Below, piece by piece: positions 1-6,509 of a DNA stretch of 6,885 bases. The stretch is taken from assembly GCA_002347905.1 (NCBI GenBank), contig DDYJ01000149.1, forward strand, positions 4,318 through 11,202, in the 5' to 3' direction. The stretch is from Comamonadaceae bacterium UBA2237 (GTDB taxonomy: Bacteria > Pseudomonadota > Gammaproteobacteria > Burkholderiales > Burkholderiaceae_C). Each line of letters starts with the position of its first letter. Position 1 is the first letter of the stretch. The notes below the pieces were generated by a model that saw only the letters and a list, made by a program, of their open reading frames with translations, was not told the origin of the DNA and ran no database searches. Both the position numbers and the translations under genes were made by a program.

Positions 1-1580
1 GCCCAACCTGCAACTTTGTATTTTTTGTTGGCCTCAATCAGCTTGCCCTTCAAGCGCATATCGCCAATGCGGTTACCCATTTTTTCGTTCGGCCGACACA
101 CGTACTCCAAGCCACCCACACGCACCATGTCACCACCTTGTTGGTAGTAAGGGTCTGGGTTGAACAAGTTGTCGCACACATCTTCCAAGATGGTTTTGAT
201 CGTTTCACCCGTCATCTCGCTCACAGTAGCGTACGAGTAGGTGGTCGCTGTCATATCCATCAACCACTCACGTGTAATCGCCTGGCTAGGCAACAAAGAT
301 GTGCCCCATCGGAAACCTGGAGAGAATGCTAAATCTGCACCTTGCACATCCATCAATGCATCAAGCAGCAACTGGTCGCCCGTTCCATTGAAGTTGCCAC
401 GGCGATAAAGCGTACCTTCTGTGATGGCAAGCTTCTCATTCAACTTGGCCTCATAGGGTGCGCGCACTTTGGTGATCAACGCCTGCATCTCACTGTCAGC
501 AGGCAACATATTGGCAAAGATGGGTAAAAGTTTGTAGCGGTAGTCGGTGATGCGCTTGTTCTTCACTTCAAAATCTAAAACACCTAAGAACTTTCCATTT
601 GAACCAGCATTGGTGACTATGGTTTTGCCGCCTTTGTTGTTGACCAAGGTGGCGACAGGCATACCGTCATGGGTATGCCCTCCCATGATGGCGTCGATAC
701 CACTGACACGACTGGCCATCTTCAAGTCGACATCCATACCGTTATGCGACAAAAGAACTACGACTTGCGCGCCTTTCGCGCGGACTTCGTCGACCATCTT
801 TTGCATGTTTTCATCTTGAATGCCAAATGCCCAGTCAGCCACCATGTAGCGTGGGTTGGCAATCGGTGTGTAGGGAAAAGCTTGGCCGATGATGGCACAT
901 GGCACGCCGTTCATTTCGCGCATGACATAGGGTTTGAATACTTGATCACCAAAGTCTTGGGTCTTGATATTTTGTGCAATGAATTCAATTTTTCCAGCAA
1001 AGTCTTTCTCGACAATTTCTTTGACACGGTCCATGCCGTAGGTGAATTCCCAGTGGCCTGTCATGACATCCACACCCAACAACTTACAGGCTTCCACCAT
1101 GTCTTGTGCATTTGTCCACAACGAAGTGGCTGAACCTTGCCATGTATCGCCTCCATCCAACAAGAGCGCACCTGGGCGACTGGCTCTCAGACGCTTGACC
1201 AAAGTTGCCAAATGCGCAAAGCCACCCACTTTTCCATACCTGCGTGCAGCAGTTTCAAAGTTGAGATAGCTCATGCCATAAGCTTCTGCGCTACCTGGAC
1301 GAATACCTGTTGTTTTCAAAAGATGCTCACCCACCAGATGGGGCAAGTTGCCTTTCATATTGCCAATGCCTAAGTTGACACTAGGTTCACGAAAGTAAAT
1401 GGGTTTTAACTGCGCATGGCAATCTGTCATGTGCAAAAAAGATACTTGGCCAAATTTTGGAATGTTGTAGAGACCATTGGCTGATGTCACGGCATCGGTC
1501 TGGGCATACGCATGCATGTTGAGGCCAGCAACACTTCCCGCACCAATGACTTGCATGAATTCGCGCTTCGTTAAATTCAT
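1..1580 (-). CDS. soxB: SoxB, dinuclear-metal sulfate thiohydrolase (3' end cut by window edge)
   Basis: SoxB hydrolyses the SoxY-bound cysteine-S-sulfonate in the periplasm and releases sulfate. It belongs to the 5'-nucleotidase/metallophosphatase family. Reading the minus strand from the ATG at 1580 gives 526 open codons to the window edge, ending in YKVAGW; full SoxB is roughly 560-570 residues, so only a short C-terminal piece is missing. Family metal-site motifs are all present: DCHAQ (D53, H55), GGDTWQGS (D145), GHWEFTYG (H176, E178), SHNGMDVD (H279) and GGHTHD (H302, H304). The start is supported by AGGTG 5 nt upstream. The N-terminus is a Tat-like signal, but with TKREFMQ in place of the usual S/T-RR-x-F, followed by a hydrophobic stretch and a likely cleavage after AYA near residue 26. 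It is the last gene seen in the cluster, 69 nt after soxX, with a hairpin in the gap. Identity is very secure. Confidence 0.97.
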   Translation of the reverse strand, partial: MNLTKREFMQVIGAGSVAGLNMHAYAQTDAVTSANGLYNIPKFGQVSFLHMTDCHAQLKPIYFREPSVNLGIGNMKGNLPHLVGEHLLKTTGIRPGSAEAYGMSYLNFETAARRYGKVGGFAHLATLVKRLRASRPGALLLDGGDTWQGSATSLWTNAQDMVEACKLLGVDVMTGHWEFTYGMDRVKEIVEKDFAGKIEFIAQNIKTQDFGDQVFKPYVMREMNGVPCAIIGQAFPYTPIANPRYMVADWAFGIQDENMQKMVDEVRAKGAQVVVLLSHNGMDVDLKMASRVSGIDAIMGGHTHDGMPVATLVNNKGGKTIVTNAGSNGKFLGVLDFEVKNKRITDYRYKLLPIFANMLPADSEMQALITKVRAPYEAKLNEKLAITEGTLYRRGNFNGTGDQLLLDALMDVQGADLAFSPGFRWGTSLLPSQAITREWLMDMTATTYSYATVSEMTGETIKTILEDVCDNLFNPDPYYQQGGDMVRVGGLEYVCRPNEKMGNRIGDMRLKGKLIEANKKYKVAGW

Positions 1581-1649
1581 ATCAGCACCTACTTATTTAT
1601 TAAATATGAAAAAGCCGCAATCCTGGGAGGGATGCGGCTTTGGTTGGGA
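1581..1649 (-). other. soxX-soxB intergenic spacer
   Basis: This spacer of 69 nt is the second largest in the cluster. In transcript order it holds a terminator-like hairpin directly after the soxX stop, an AT-rich stretch (around 1591-1608), and then the soxB ribosome binding site (AGGTG, 1586-1590). The AT-rich stretch could hold a weak promoter for soxB, but I see no convincing paired -35/-10 boxes. Confidence 0.6.
1609..1641 (-). terminator. Terminator-like hairpin between soxX and soxB
   Basis: Perfect 9-bp arms, aaagccgca (1611-1619) and tgcggcttt (1633-1641), enclose a 13-nt interior that can add a few more pairs (tcc/gga with a one-base bulge). On the minus strand the hairpin begins 8 nt after the soxX stop codon and runs into five U residues, three of them within the stem, followed by C. 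This is the form of an intrinsic terminator, though with a short U-tract. Because soxB follows in the same direction, it may act as a partial terminator or as an mRNA 3'-end stabiliser. On the plus strand the tail is only three T residues, so minus-strand function is favoured. Confidence 0.6.
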
Positions 1650-2303
1650 TTATTTGTTAACGGGTGAAGCAGGATCGAGAAGTAATGCCATCAAATGTTT
1701 GATCTGCATTTCTGTCAACACACCCTTGTGTCCAAATCTTGGCATGCTAGAGCATGCGTTATAGGCACGTGGGTTATTGATCTTGCCCCATGTGTATTCG
1801 ACTATGGGTTTTGATTCTGCGCTGTTGGGGTTAGTAACGCCGCGCATCTTGCCGTAGTTGTAGAGACTAGGGCCCAAGCTGCCGTATGACAACTCTTCTT
1901 TGCTGATTTGGTGGCAGTTGTAACAATTACCGCCGTTGGAAGCATCGGCTTTGTCAGTCCATGTTTTTCCAGTACCACTTTGGGCAATTTTTTCGCCTTC
2001 TTTAAAGTCACCTAAAAATTTTCCATCAGCCGGTGGTTTGATAGTTTGCATATTGCGCGCTTCAATGGCTGCCGCTAGCTTTTCATCAATGGTGGTGCCT
2101 GACTGGTCTGCTTGTGAGCATAAAAGATTGTCGTCATCAGGGTTGACGCGGTCGAGCTGTGCTTGCCCTTCCGCGCGGAAAGATCGGCCAACAATCTCTT
2201 TGGTTAATTTATCTAATTCAGCTACGGATGGCAGCGGCGTTGAACAAGCAGTTAAAAACGTGACTGCTAAAGTCGCCAAAGGGAGAAAAAATTTGCTTTG
2301 CAT
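1650..2303 (-). CDS. soxX: SoxX, monoheme cytochrome c subunit of SoxAX
   Basis: SoxX is the small heme subunit of SoxAX, which joins thiosulfate to SoxY and passes electrons to the respiratory chain. The 217-residue protein has one heme motif, C127-Y-N-C130-H131. The downstream segment C184-S-S-M187-P-R-F-G-H contains the expected methionine ligand, M187. A region of roughly 80 residues before the cytochrome fold, with C62 (LLCSQ), matches the longer SoxX type known from organisms such as Starkeya rather than the short form. The N-terminus ends its hydrophobic segment in L-T-A-C20-S-T, a good lipobox, so the protein may be a lipoprotein rather than freely soluble. AAGGA (2312-2316) overlaps the soxA stop and lies 8 nt before the ATG. 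The gene starts 11 nt after soxA, so the two are almost certainly cotranscribed. Confidence 0.95.
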   Translation of the reverse strand: MQSKFFLPLATLAVTFLTACSTPLPSVAELDKLTKEIVGRSFRAEGQAQLDRVNPDDDNLLCSQADQSGTTIDEKLAAAIEARNMQTIKPPADGKFLGDFKEGEKIAQSGTGKTWTDKADASNGGNCYNCHQISKEELSYGSLGPSLYNYGKMRGVTNPNSAESKPIVEYTWGKINNPRAYNACSSMPRFGHKGVLTEMQIKHLMALLLDPASPVNK

Positions 2304-2314
2304 GGTTTGATTCC

Positions 2315-3109
2315 TTAGCGCTTGATGGCAGGCGCGACAGTTTCGCCGCCTTTGCCATTCACACCCATATAGACCCCCAAAGCGATCGTGGCATCACTGC
2401 CAAACAAAGGATAGGGAAAACGTTGCTGGCGATAGCAGTCATTCAAACGCAGTTGAGCACCCCACATTTGTCCGTTGGATACACGGTAGGCCGGCCAAGC
2501 GCCAAAACCATTTCCAGCGCCAGGATTTTTGGTGAGATTCGGTAAGTCTTGCAGTCGAATACGCTTGTCGTCCTGAGAGTGACATGTTGCACAAGCAAAG
2601 TCGTGTGAACCACCCCGCATAAAAAAGAGACGCTTGCCAACTTCGTACATCTTGCGCTCTTCAATATGACCTTGTGGAAGATTTAACTTCATGCCTTTGG
2701 ATTCGGCAGCAATCCAAGTTGCCAACGCAGTCACATTGTTTTGCTCGCCCCTACCAAAAGGTGTTTTTGTAATTTCTTGTGCGTCGAAGCCTTGTAACTC
2801 TTGCATACAGGTCACCAAGCGTGATTCCAAGTCTTGCACGCGGCCTGTATCTGCGAAATAGCGGGGCAGCTCTACCCATGCACCTTTGAATACACCAGGG
2901 CCTTTACCTAAATCACACTTTTCTAGGCTTGCATTTTTAGGACCGCGCTTTTGCGTCCACAGACCTTCACCTTTGGCTTCAAACAGATCTGCTGGATTTC
3001 CGTCTTGCAACATTTGCCGGTATTCGGCGATGCTGTCGGTGGATGATTTTTGTGCAAAGGCAAAGACTGAAAGGCTCACAAGCCCCACAGAAAGCGCGAT
3101 TTTTTTCAT
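2315..3109 (-). CDS. soxA: SoxA, monoheme-type cytochrome c subunit of SoxAX
   Basis: SoxA is the catalytic subunit of SoxAX and forms the heterodisulfide bond between thiosulfate and SoxY. I chose the ATG at 3109 (264 residues). It opens directly with a Sec signal (MKKIALSVGL, cleavage near AFA-Q around residue 20) and has GGAG 6 nt upstream. An upstream in-frame ATG at 3163 would add 18 residues, overlap soxZ and spoil the signal. The C-terminal domain has the heme motif C173-A-T-C176-H177 and the motif L-N-D-C225-Y-R-Q-Q-R, whose cysteine is the known persulfide heme ligand and active site. The N-terminal domain has no CxxCH; C65 and C101 remain and could form a disulfide, as in monoheme SoxA proteins. 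The gene follows soxZ after 34 nt and precedes soxX by 11 nt. Confidence 0.95.
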   Translation of the reverse strand: MKKIALSVGLVSLSVFAFAQKSSTDSIAEYRQMLQDGNPADLFEAKGEGLWTQKRGPKNASLEKCDLGKGPGVFKGAWVELPRYFADTGRVQDLESRLVTCMQELQGFDAQEITKTPFGRGEQNNVTALATWIAAESKGMKLNLPQGHIEERKMYEVGKRLFFMRGGSHDFACATCHSQDDKRIRLQDLPNLTKNPGAGNGFGAWPAYRVSNGQMWGAQLRLNDCYRQQRFPYPLFGSDATIALGVYMGVNGKGGETVAPAIKR

Positions 3110-3115
3110 ATATGG

Positions 3116-3119
3116 CTCC
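3116..3119 (-). promoter_or_regulatory. Ribosome binding site deciding the soxA start
   Basis: GGAG on the minus strand lies 6 nt before the ATG at 3109. It supports this start over the in-frame ATG at 3163, which would lie inside soxZ and put 18 hydrophilic residues before the signal peptide. Confidence 0.75.
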
Positions 3120-3143
3120 ATGGTTTTGCAGGAAAACACGTAG

Positions 3144-3455
3144 TTAAGTGATGGTTGCTTCATCCGTGCGTGTATCGCCCTTGTTGTCTTTCCAGGTGAT
3201 GCCTACTTTGTCACCGGCCTTGGCGCCTTTGATGGTGAACTGGAGGAATGGATTTTTAGAAACTGCAGGGCCCCATTCGGCAGTCATCACTGTTTTGCCG
3301 TTGAGTGTCGCAGTTACGTCTTGGATATGCCAAGCAGGAATAGTTTTTCCATTTCCATCTTTGCGTTGTCCTGATTCCATTTCGTGGCTCATCAAAACAC
3401 GGATAGTGGCTTTATCGCCAGCTGCTTGGGCACGAATGCGCATTGGATCTGCCAT
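3144..3455 (-). CDS. soxZ: SoxZ, sulfur-carrier complex subunit
   Basis: SoxZ pairs with SoxY to form the SoxYZ carrier, to which all pathway intermediates are bound. The 103-residue product has the normal length and sequence pattern: MADPMRIRAQ at the start, a central KDGNGKTIPAWHI-like segment, and a C-terminal beta-sandwich stretch (AGDKVGITWKDNKGD). It has no signal peptide and no cysteine. Family knowledge indicates that SoxZ is exported folded with SoxY through the Tat system. AGGAG (3463-3467) lies 7 nt before the ATG. It starts 30 nt after soxY, as expected for subunits made in equal amounts. Confidence 0.97.
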   Translation of the reverse strand: MADPMRIRAQAAGDKATIRVLMSHEMESGQRKDGNGKTIPAWHIQDVTATLNGKTVMTAEWGPAVSKNPFLQFTIKGAKAGDKVGITWKDNKGDTRTDEATIT

Positions 3456-3485
3456 GGTATGACTCCTAAATAAATTGATTAGTGA

Positions 3486-3941
3486 TTAGCCGCCGCAGCC
3501 GCCAAGGGTTACTTTGACTTCTTTTTTAGCAAAGAAGGCTTTTCCATCATTGGTAATAGCGACTGCATACACATCCGACGATTGGCCCATCTTTGCCCGC
3601 GTTGCAAAGTTGACTTCCACCTCGGGACTTACATTAAACATAGCAACCAAAGCCGAAGGATTTTTTTCTACCAAAAGCAAAATACGCTTGACGTTGGGCA
3701 AAGAGGTGCTTGCACCAAAAGGAACCACGGCGCCGTTTTCGGCAATATCTGGACCCGTGATGGAGACGTCTTTGCTTTCTACAGGAGCTGAGCCTCCCAT
3801 GGCTTTGATGGCTTCGTTGATGGTCTTGGCGTCAAACGCAGCTTTTTCAAAAGCTTGTGCATAGTGAGGAAACAGGCCTGAAGCCGCCAATAGGCTGGCG
3901 ACAGCAGCGCTGTGCTTGAGGGTCTCGCGTCGAGTTTGCAT
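3486..3941 (-). CDS. soxY: SoxY, sulfur-carrier protein with C-terminal GGCGG
   Basis: SoxY carries sulfur intermediates covalently on a cysteine at its flexible C-terminal tail. The protein ends LGGCGG, with C149 third from the end of 151 residues, which is the diagnostic carrier motif. I chose the ATG at 3941 because it has AGGAG 7 nt upstream and opens directly with a Tat signal (MQTRRETLKHSAAV, cleavage near AQA-F around residue 30). An upstream in-frame ATG at 3983 would overlap soxD and lacks a site of this quality. The twin arginines are present, though Thr replaces the usual Phe two positions after them. It lies 28 nt after soxD and 30 nt before soxZ, whose product it likely carries across the membrane. 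Confidence 0.97.
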   Translation of the reverse strand: MQTRRETLKHSAAVASLLAASGLFPHYAQAFEKAAFDAKTINEAIKAMGGSAPVESKDVSITGPDIAENGAVVPFGASTSLPNVKRILLLVEKNPSALVAMFNVSPEVEVNFATRAKMGQSSDVYAVAITNDGKAFFAKKEVKVTLGGCGG

Positions 3942-3948
3942 GGAAGTG

Positions 3949-3953
3949 CTCCT
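3949..3953 (-). promoter_or_regulatory. Ribosome binding site deciding the soxY start
   Basis: AGGAG on the minus strand, 7 nt before the ATG at 3941, selects that start over the in-frame ATG at 3983 inside the end of soxD. It also places the Tat arginines at residues 4-5. Confidence 0.8.
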
Positions 3954-3969
3954 AATGAATATTTGAGGG

Positions 3970-5058
3970 TTATTTTGCCCCACCGCCGGCTAACCAGCCG
4001 GCGATGGTTTTGATGTCTGCATCTGGTGCACTTTGCGCTGGCATTGGTATGGATCCCCAAACACCTGCGCCACCAGATTTTATTTTTCCACCCAGGTAGT
4101 CTACTTTGCCTGGGTATTTTTTTGCTATGTCATTGAAACTTGGGCCTACAACTTTTCGGTCTTGTGCGTGGCAGGCATTGCAATTATGTTTAGCCAGAAG
4201 TGCTATCGCGGGATCTACGTTCTTTGTTGCAGGTTTAACACTAGGCTGCGAAGTTGAAGAAGAAGAAGAGGCACTCGCGCTTGCACCTCCTTGCTTTCTT
4301 TCAGGTTGCAGTGTGTCAGCGCCCTTTTGTTGGCCCACTATGCGGTTTTGTTCAGCCAAATTACCGTGTGCATTGCGGGCGTAATCAGGCAACATAGACG
4401 AGACTTTTATTTCTGTAACACAGTCTTTCATGCACGCCACATTCGCTGTATCTGGTTTAGCCGTTCCATTGAATTCTTTGCCTGGCCACAGACTGTGCTG
4501 GGTCGTCATGCCATTGCGGTTAGGCATGCGTTTTTGGACCTCTGCAATATTTTTGTCCGATAAAACAAAATCGTCGGGTACCACATAAGCCAAGTTCAAC
4601 ATGTACGCTGTCACCGCGTAAACCTCGTCGGTTTTGAGTGATTTCGGTGCTGTCCAAGGCATGGCACGGTTGATGTAATCCCACAAAGTAGAAACCGTAG
4701 CCACTTTCATCATGGTGGTTCTGCCAGGAAAGTCGCGTCTAGTGAGACTGGCGACGCGCCCATTTTTGATGTCTTCGTTGGTAGTGCCACCTATTAATGG
4801 ACTGAAAACTTCGTTAGATTCACCAAACACACCATGGCACTGTGCACACTTTAATTCCCACACATCTTGACCTTGCGACACAGAACCAGAACCAGGTGGT
4901 AGCCCCTTGAAATCAGGTCTTACATCGATATCCCAGGCAGCGACCTCTTTGGTAGTGGCTGGTCGTCCAATGCCTGGATACGTAGCAGACTGCGCAAACA
5001 CGCCAACACTTGCCAATACAAATGCTGCCGTCAAAATGACTTTACGACACTTGTACAT
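3970..5058 (-). CDS. soxD: SoxD, diheme cytochrome c subunit of sulfur dehydrogenase SoxCD
   Basis: SoxD accepts the electrons released when SoxC oxidises the SoxY-bound sulfane sulfur. I chose the ATG at 5058 (362 residues): it has GTGAGG 6 nt upstream and begins a Sec signal (MYKCRKVILT, cleavage near residue 23). Longer in-frame starts inside soxC put hydrophilic sequence first. There are two heme motifs, C71-A-Q-C-H75 in the N-terminal domain and C293-N-A-C-H297 in the C-terminal domain. M339 in SIPMPAQ is a likely ligand of the second heme, and M180 or M184 (RMPNRNGM) may serve the first. C209 and C213 (ACMKDC) are candidates for a disulfide. A Ser/Ala-rich linker at about 258-272 joins the domains. 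The start overlaps the last 17 nt of soxC, which suggests translational coupling of the two subunits. Confidence 0.96.
   Translation of the reverse strand: MYKCRKVILTAAFVLASVGVFAQSATYPGIGRPATTKEVAAWDIDVRPDFKGLPPGSGSVSQGQDVWELKCAQCHGVFGESNEVFSPLIGGTTNEDIKNGRVASLTRRDFPGRTTMMKVATVSTLWDYINRAMPWTAPKSLKTDEVYAVTAYMLNLAYVVPDDFVLSDKNIAEVQKRMPNRNGMTTQHSLWPGKEFNGTAKPDTANVACMKDCVTEIKVSSMLPDYARNAHGNLAEQNRIVGQQKGADTLQPERKQGGASASASSSSSTSQPSVKPATKNVDPAIALLAKHNCNACHAQDRKVVGPSFNDIAKKYPGKVDYLGGKIKSGGAGVWGSIPMPAQSAPDADIKTIAGWLAGGGAK
4256..4270. repeat. Short GAA microsatellite within soxD
   Basis: Four GAA units plus GAG on the plus strand encode the serine run of the SoxD interdomain linker (read as TCT codons on the minus strand). 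At 15 nt it is short, and it lies in a flexible segment. Loss or gain of whole units would change only linker length, while other slippage would cut off the second heme domain. Confidence 0.6.
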
Positions 5059-6427
5059 TTTTGACCTCACCGTTTTCTTGTACCAACCAAGACTGAATGG
5101 CATTGTTGTGATAGATCGATCGGGTATCACGCACCGCACGCAACTGTTGGTAGGTGGGTTGCACAAAGCCCGTATCGTCGCTGGCACGACTTTGGATGAT
5201 GGCGGGCTTTCCGTCCCACACCCAATCGATATTGAAGCGTGTCAATGATTTACTCAGCACGGGAGTCTCAAGACGCGCCGGTTTCCAATTGCGTCCACCA
5301 TCCACGCTCACATCTACTTTTTTCACCTTGCCACGGCCCGACCAAGCAAGACCGGTGATGTTGTAGAAACCTTTGTCTAGCAAGACCTGTCCGCCTGAGG
5401 GTGTTGTCACAACACTCTTGCATTCTTGGATATTGGTGTACTGGCGATGCAGACCGTTGGGCATGAGGTCCATGTAATGCACCGCTTCATCTTTCGCCGC
5501 ATACGGCATATCTCCCACTTCAACACGCCTTAAGTACTTCACCCAGCTAACGCCCTGAATACCGGGGACGACCAAGCGCAAGGGATAGCCGTTTTCAGGT
5601 CGGAGCATTTCACCGTTTTGTCCGTAAGCCACTAGCACTTCACCAGAGGTAATAAGTCCCATCGGAATGGTGCGCGTCATGGAGGAGCCATCGCCCCCTT
5701 CAGCCAAAACAAATTTTCCTTTTTTAAGATCAGCACCCGCCAATTCGAGTAATGTGATCAAGGGCACGCCTGTGAATTCACTGCAAGACACCATACCGTG
5801 TGTGTATTGCACTGTTGGTACTGCGACATTGCCCCACTCTACAGCCGTGTTCGCACCACATTCGATAAAGTGAAAACGCGAAACAGATGGCAATCGCATG
5901 ATCTCATCCATCGTCAGCACAGTAGGGGTTTTCACCAAGCCGTTGATCATGAAGCGGTGTTTAGAAGGATCAATGTCCCACCAACCTTGGTGATGGCGCT
6001 CAAAATGCAAACCACTCGGCGTAACGATACCGAACAAAGACTGCAAGGGCGCAAATGAAACTGAGGCCTGCGTGGTTTGGGTGAGGCCTGGACTTTGTCG
6101 GCGTTGCACATTGACTTCGTATTGCGAGGGCTTACCGTATCCGTCTTCTGCGGCAACACCTTGTCCCAAACCTTTTGCATGCGCTGGCAAATTCAAAATA
6201 TTGGGATCACCCCCTTCGCTAGGCACTGGATTACCCTGTGCCACAGCCAGGGGCAGAGCAGCACCCGTAGCAGCTGCCGTAAACGCTTGTCGAATGAAGT
6301 TACGACGTCCGCTTTTACTCTCAGCAATGACTGTACGAATTCCTTCGCGGTCTAGGAAATTTTCTGGGGCTTTTTGAATACGTCCCGATTGCCCTCTATC
6401 TGAAGCATCCACCGACAGTCCTTCCAT
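5042..6427 (-). CDS. soxC: SoxC, molybdenum subunit of sulfur dehydrogenase SoxCD
   Basis: SoxC is a sulfite-oxidase-family molybdoenzyme that, with SoxD, oxidises the sulfane sulfur left on SoxY. The protein has a Tat signal with SGRRNFIRQAF (R41, R42) followed by a hydrophobic Ala-rich segment. The Moco-binding domain (about 125-300) has the cofactor cysteine C190 in FIECGANT, and the dimerisation domain follows (about 320-450, SVDGGRNW near 375). There is no cytochrome b5 or heme domain, as expected for SoxC. The 40-residue stretch before the twin arginines contains APENFLDREGIR, whose sequence character suggests it is truly translated. The ATG at 6427 (461 residues) has no clear Shine-Dalgarno site; a GTG at 6412 has AAGGA 6 nt upstream and would give 456 residues. 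The gene overlaps soxD by 17 nt. Confidence 0.96.
   Translation of the reverse strand: MEGLSVDASDRGQSGRIQKAPENFLDREGIRTVIAESKSGRRNFIRQAFTAAATGAALPLAVAQGNPVPSEGGDPNILNLPAHAKGLGQGVAAEDGYGKPSQYEVNVQRRQSPGLTQTTQASVSFAPLQSLFGIVTPSGLHFERHHQGWWDIDPSKHRFMINGLVKTPTVLTMDEIMRLPSVSRFHFIECGANTAVEWGNVAVPTVQYTHGMVSCSEFTGVPLITLLELAGADLKKGKFVLAEGGDGSSMTRTIPMGLITSGEVLVAYGQNGEMLRPENGYPLRLVVPGIQGVSWVKYLRRVEVGDMPYAAKDEAVHYMDLMPNGLHRQYTNIQECKSVVTTPSGGQVLLDKGFYNITGLAWSGRGKVKKVDVSVDGGRNWKPARLETPVLSKSLTRFNIDWVWDGKPAIIQSRASDDTGFVQPTYQQLRAVRDTRSIYHNNAIQSWLVQENGEVKNVQVS
5065..5070 (-). promoter_or_regulatory. Ribosome binding site of soxD inside the end of soxC
   Basis: GTGAGG on the minus strand lies 6 nt before the ATG at 5058, within the last codons of soxC. 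It supports the 5058 start and the 17-nt overlap, and suggests that ribosomes finishing soxC can start on soxD. Confidence 0.7.
6419..6423 (-). promoter_or_regulatory. Possible ribosome binding site for a GTG start of soxC
   Basis: AAGGA lies 6 nt before an in-frame GTG (6410-6412), inside the first codons of the ATG-started frame. No comparable site precedes the ATG at 6427. The true start may therefore be the GTG, five codons downstream. Confidence 0.45.
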
Positions 6428-6509
6428 TTCGCTTATATATCAATGACTACTAATATATATAATTCCAAATTTGAATGAATGCGGGTTTACCAGTGCGGCG
6501 CATTCCTAA
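6428..6509 (-). promoter_or_regulatory. AT-rich spacer before soxC, candidate promoter/operator region
   Basis: At 82 nt this is the largest spacer in the cluster. It combines a hairpin just after the cytochrome stop with a very AT-rich section (about 6432-6475) rich in TATATA. The 8-bp palindrome caaatttg (6466-6473) sits within the near-symmetric ttccaaatttgaa. On the minus strand a TTCATT...TATATT pair with 16-nt spacing is a possible sigma-70 promoter, but in such AT-rich DNA it could be chance. The palindrome could be a regulator site; I cannot assign a protein to it. Confidence 0.35.
6477..6505 (-). other. Inverted repeat after the cytochrome gene
   Basis: Seven-base arms gaatgcg (6477-6483) and cgcattc (6499-6505) enclose a 15-nt loop. 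The structure starts 4 nt after the cytochrome stop codon on the minus strand. No U-run follows (ATTCAAATTT), so it is at best a weak terminator and could instead stabilise or mark processing of the mRNA. Confidence 0.4.

Noticed and set aside
669..1133. Plus-strand open frame of 154 codons
   Set aside because: It lies wholly opposite soxB, whose motifs fix the minus strand as coding. The peptide has no recognisable domain and no ribosome site was evident.
1936..2310. Plus-strand open frame of 124 codons
   Set aside because: It is antisense to soxX, which has a heme motif and signal peptide on the other strand; a composition-driven shadow.
3148..3462. Plus-strand open frame of 104 codons
   Set aside because: It mirrors soxZ almost exactly. 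Such full-length antisense frames arise from codon bias, and the peptide resembles nothing known.
3779..4060. Minus-strand frame of 93 codons across the soxD-soxY junction
   Set aside because: It is out of frame with both genes, which are firmly identified; the overlap is far too large for a real gene here.
3970..5187. Long version of SoxD starting at 5187
   Set aside because: The extra 43 residues lie in soxC, are Cys/Arg-rich without family likeness, and would bury the signal peptide. The start at 5058 has its own ribosome site.
4907..5248. Plus-strand open frame across the soxC-soxD junction
   Set aside because: It is antisense to two well-supported genes and shows no domain or upstream signal.
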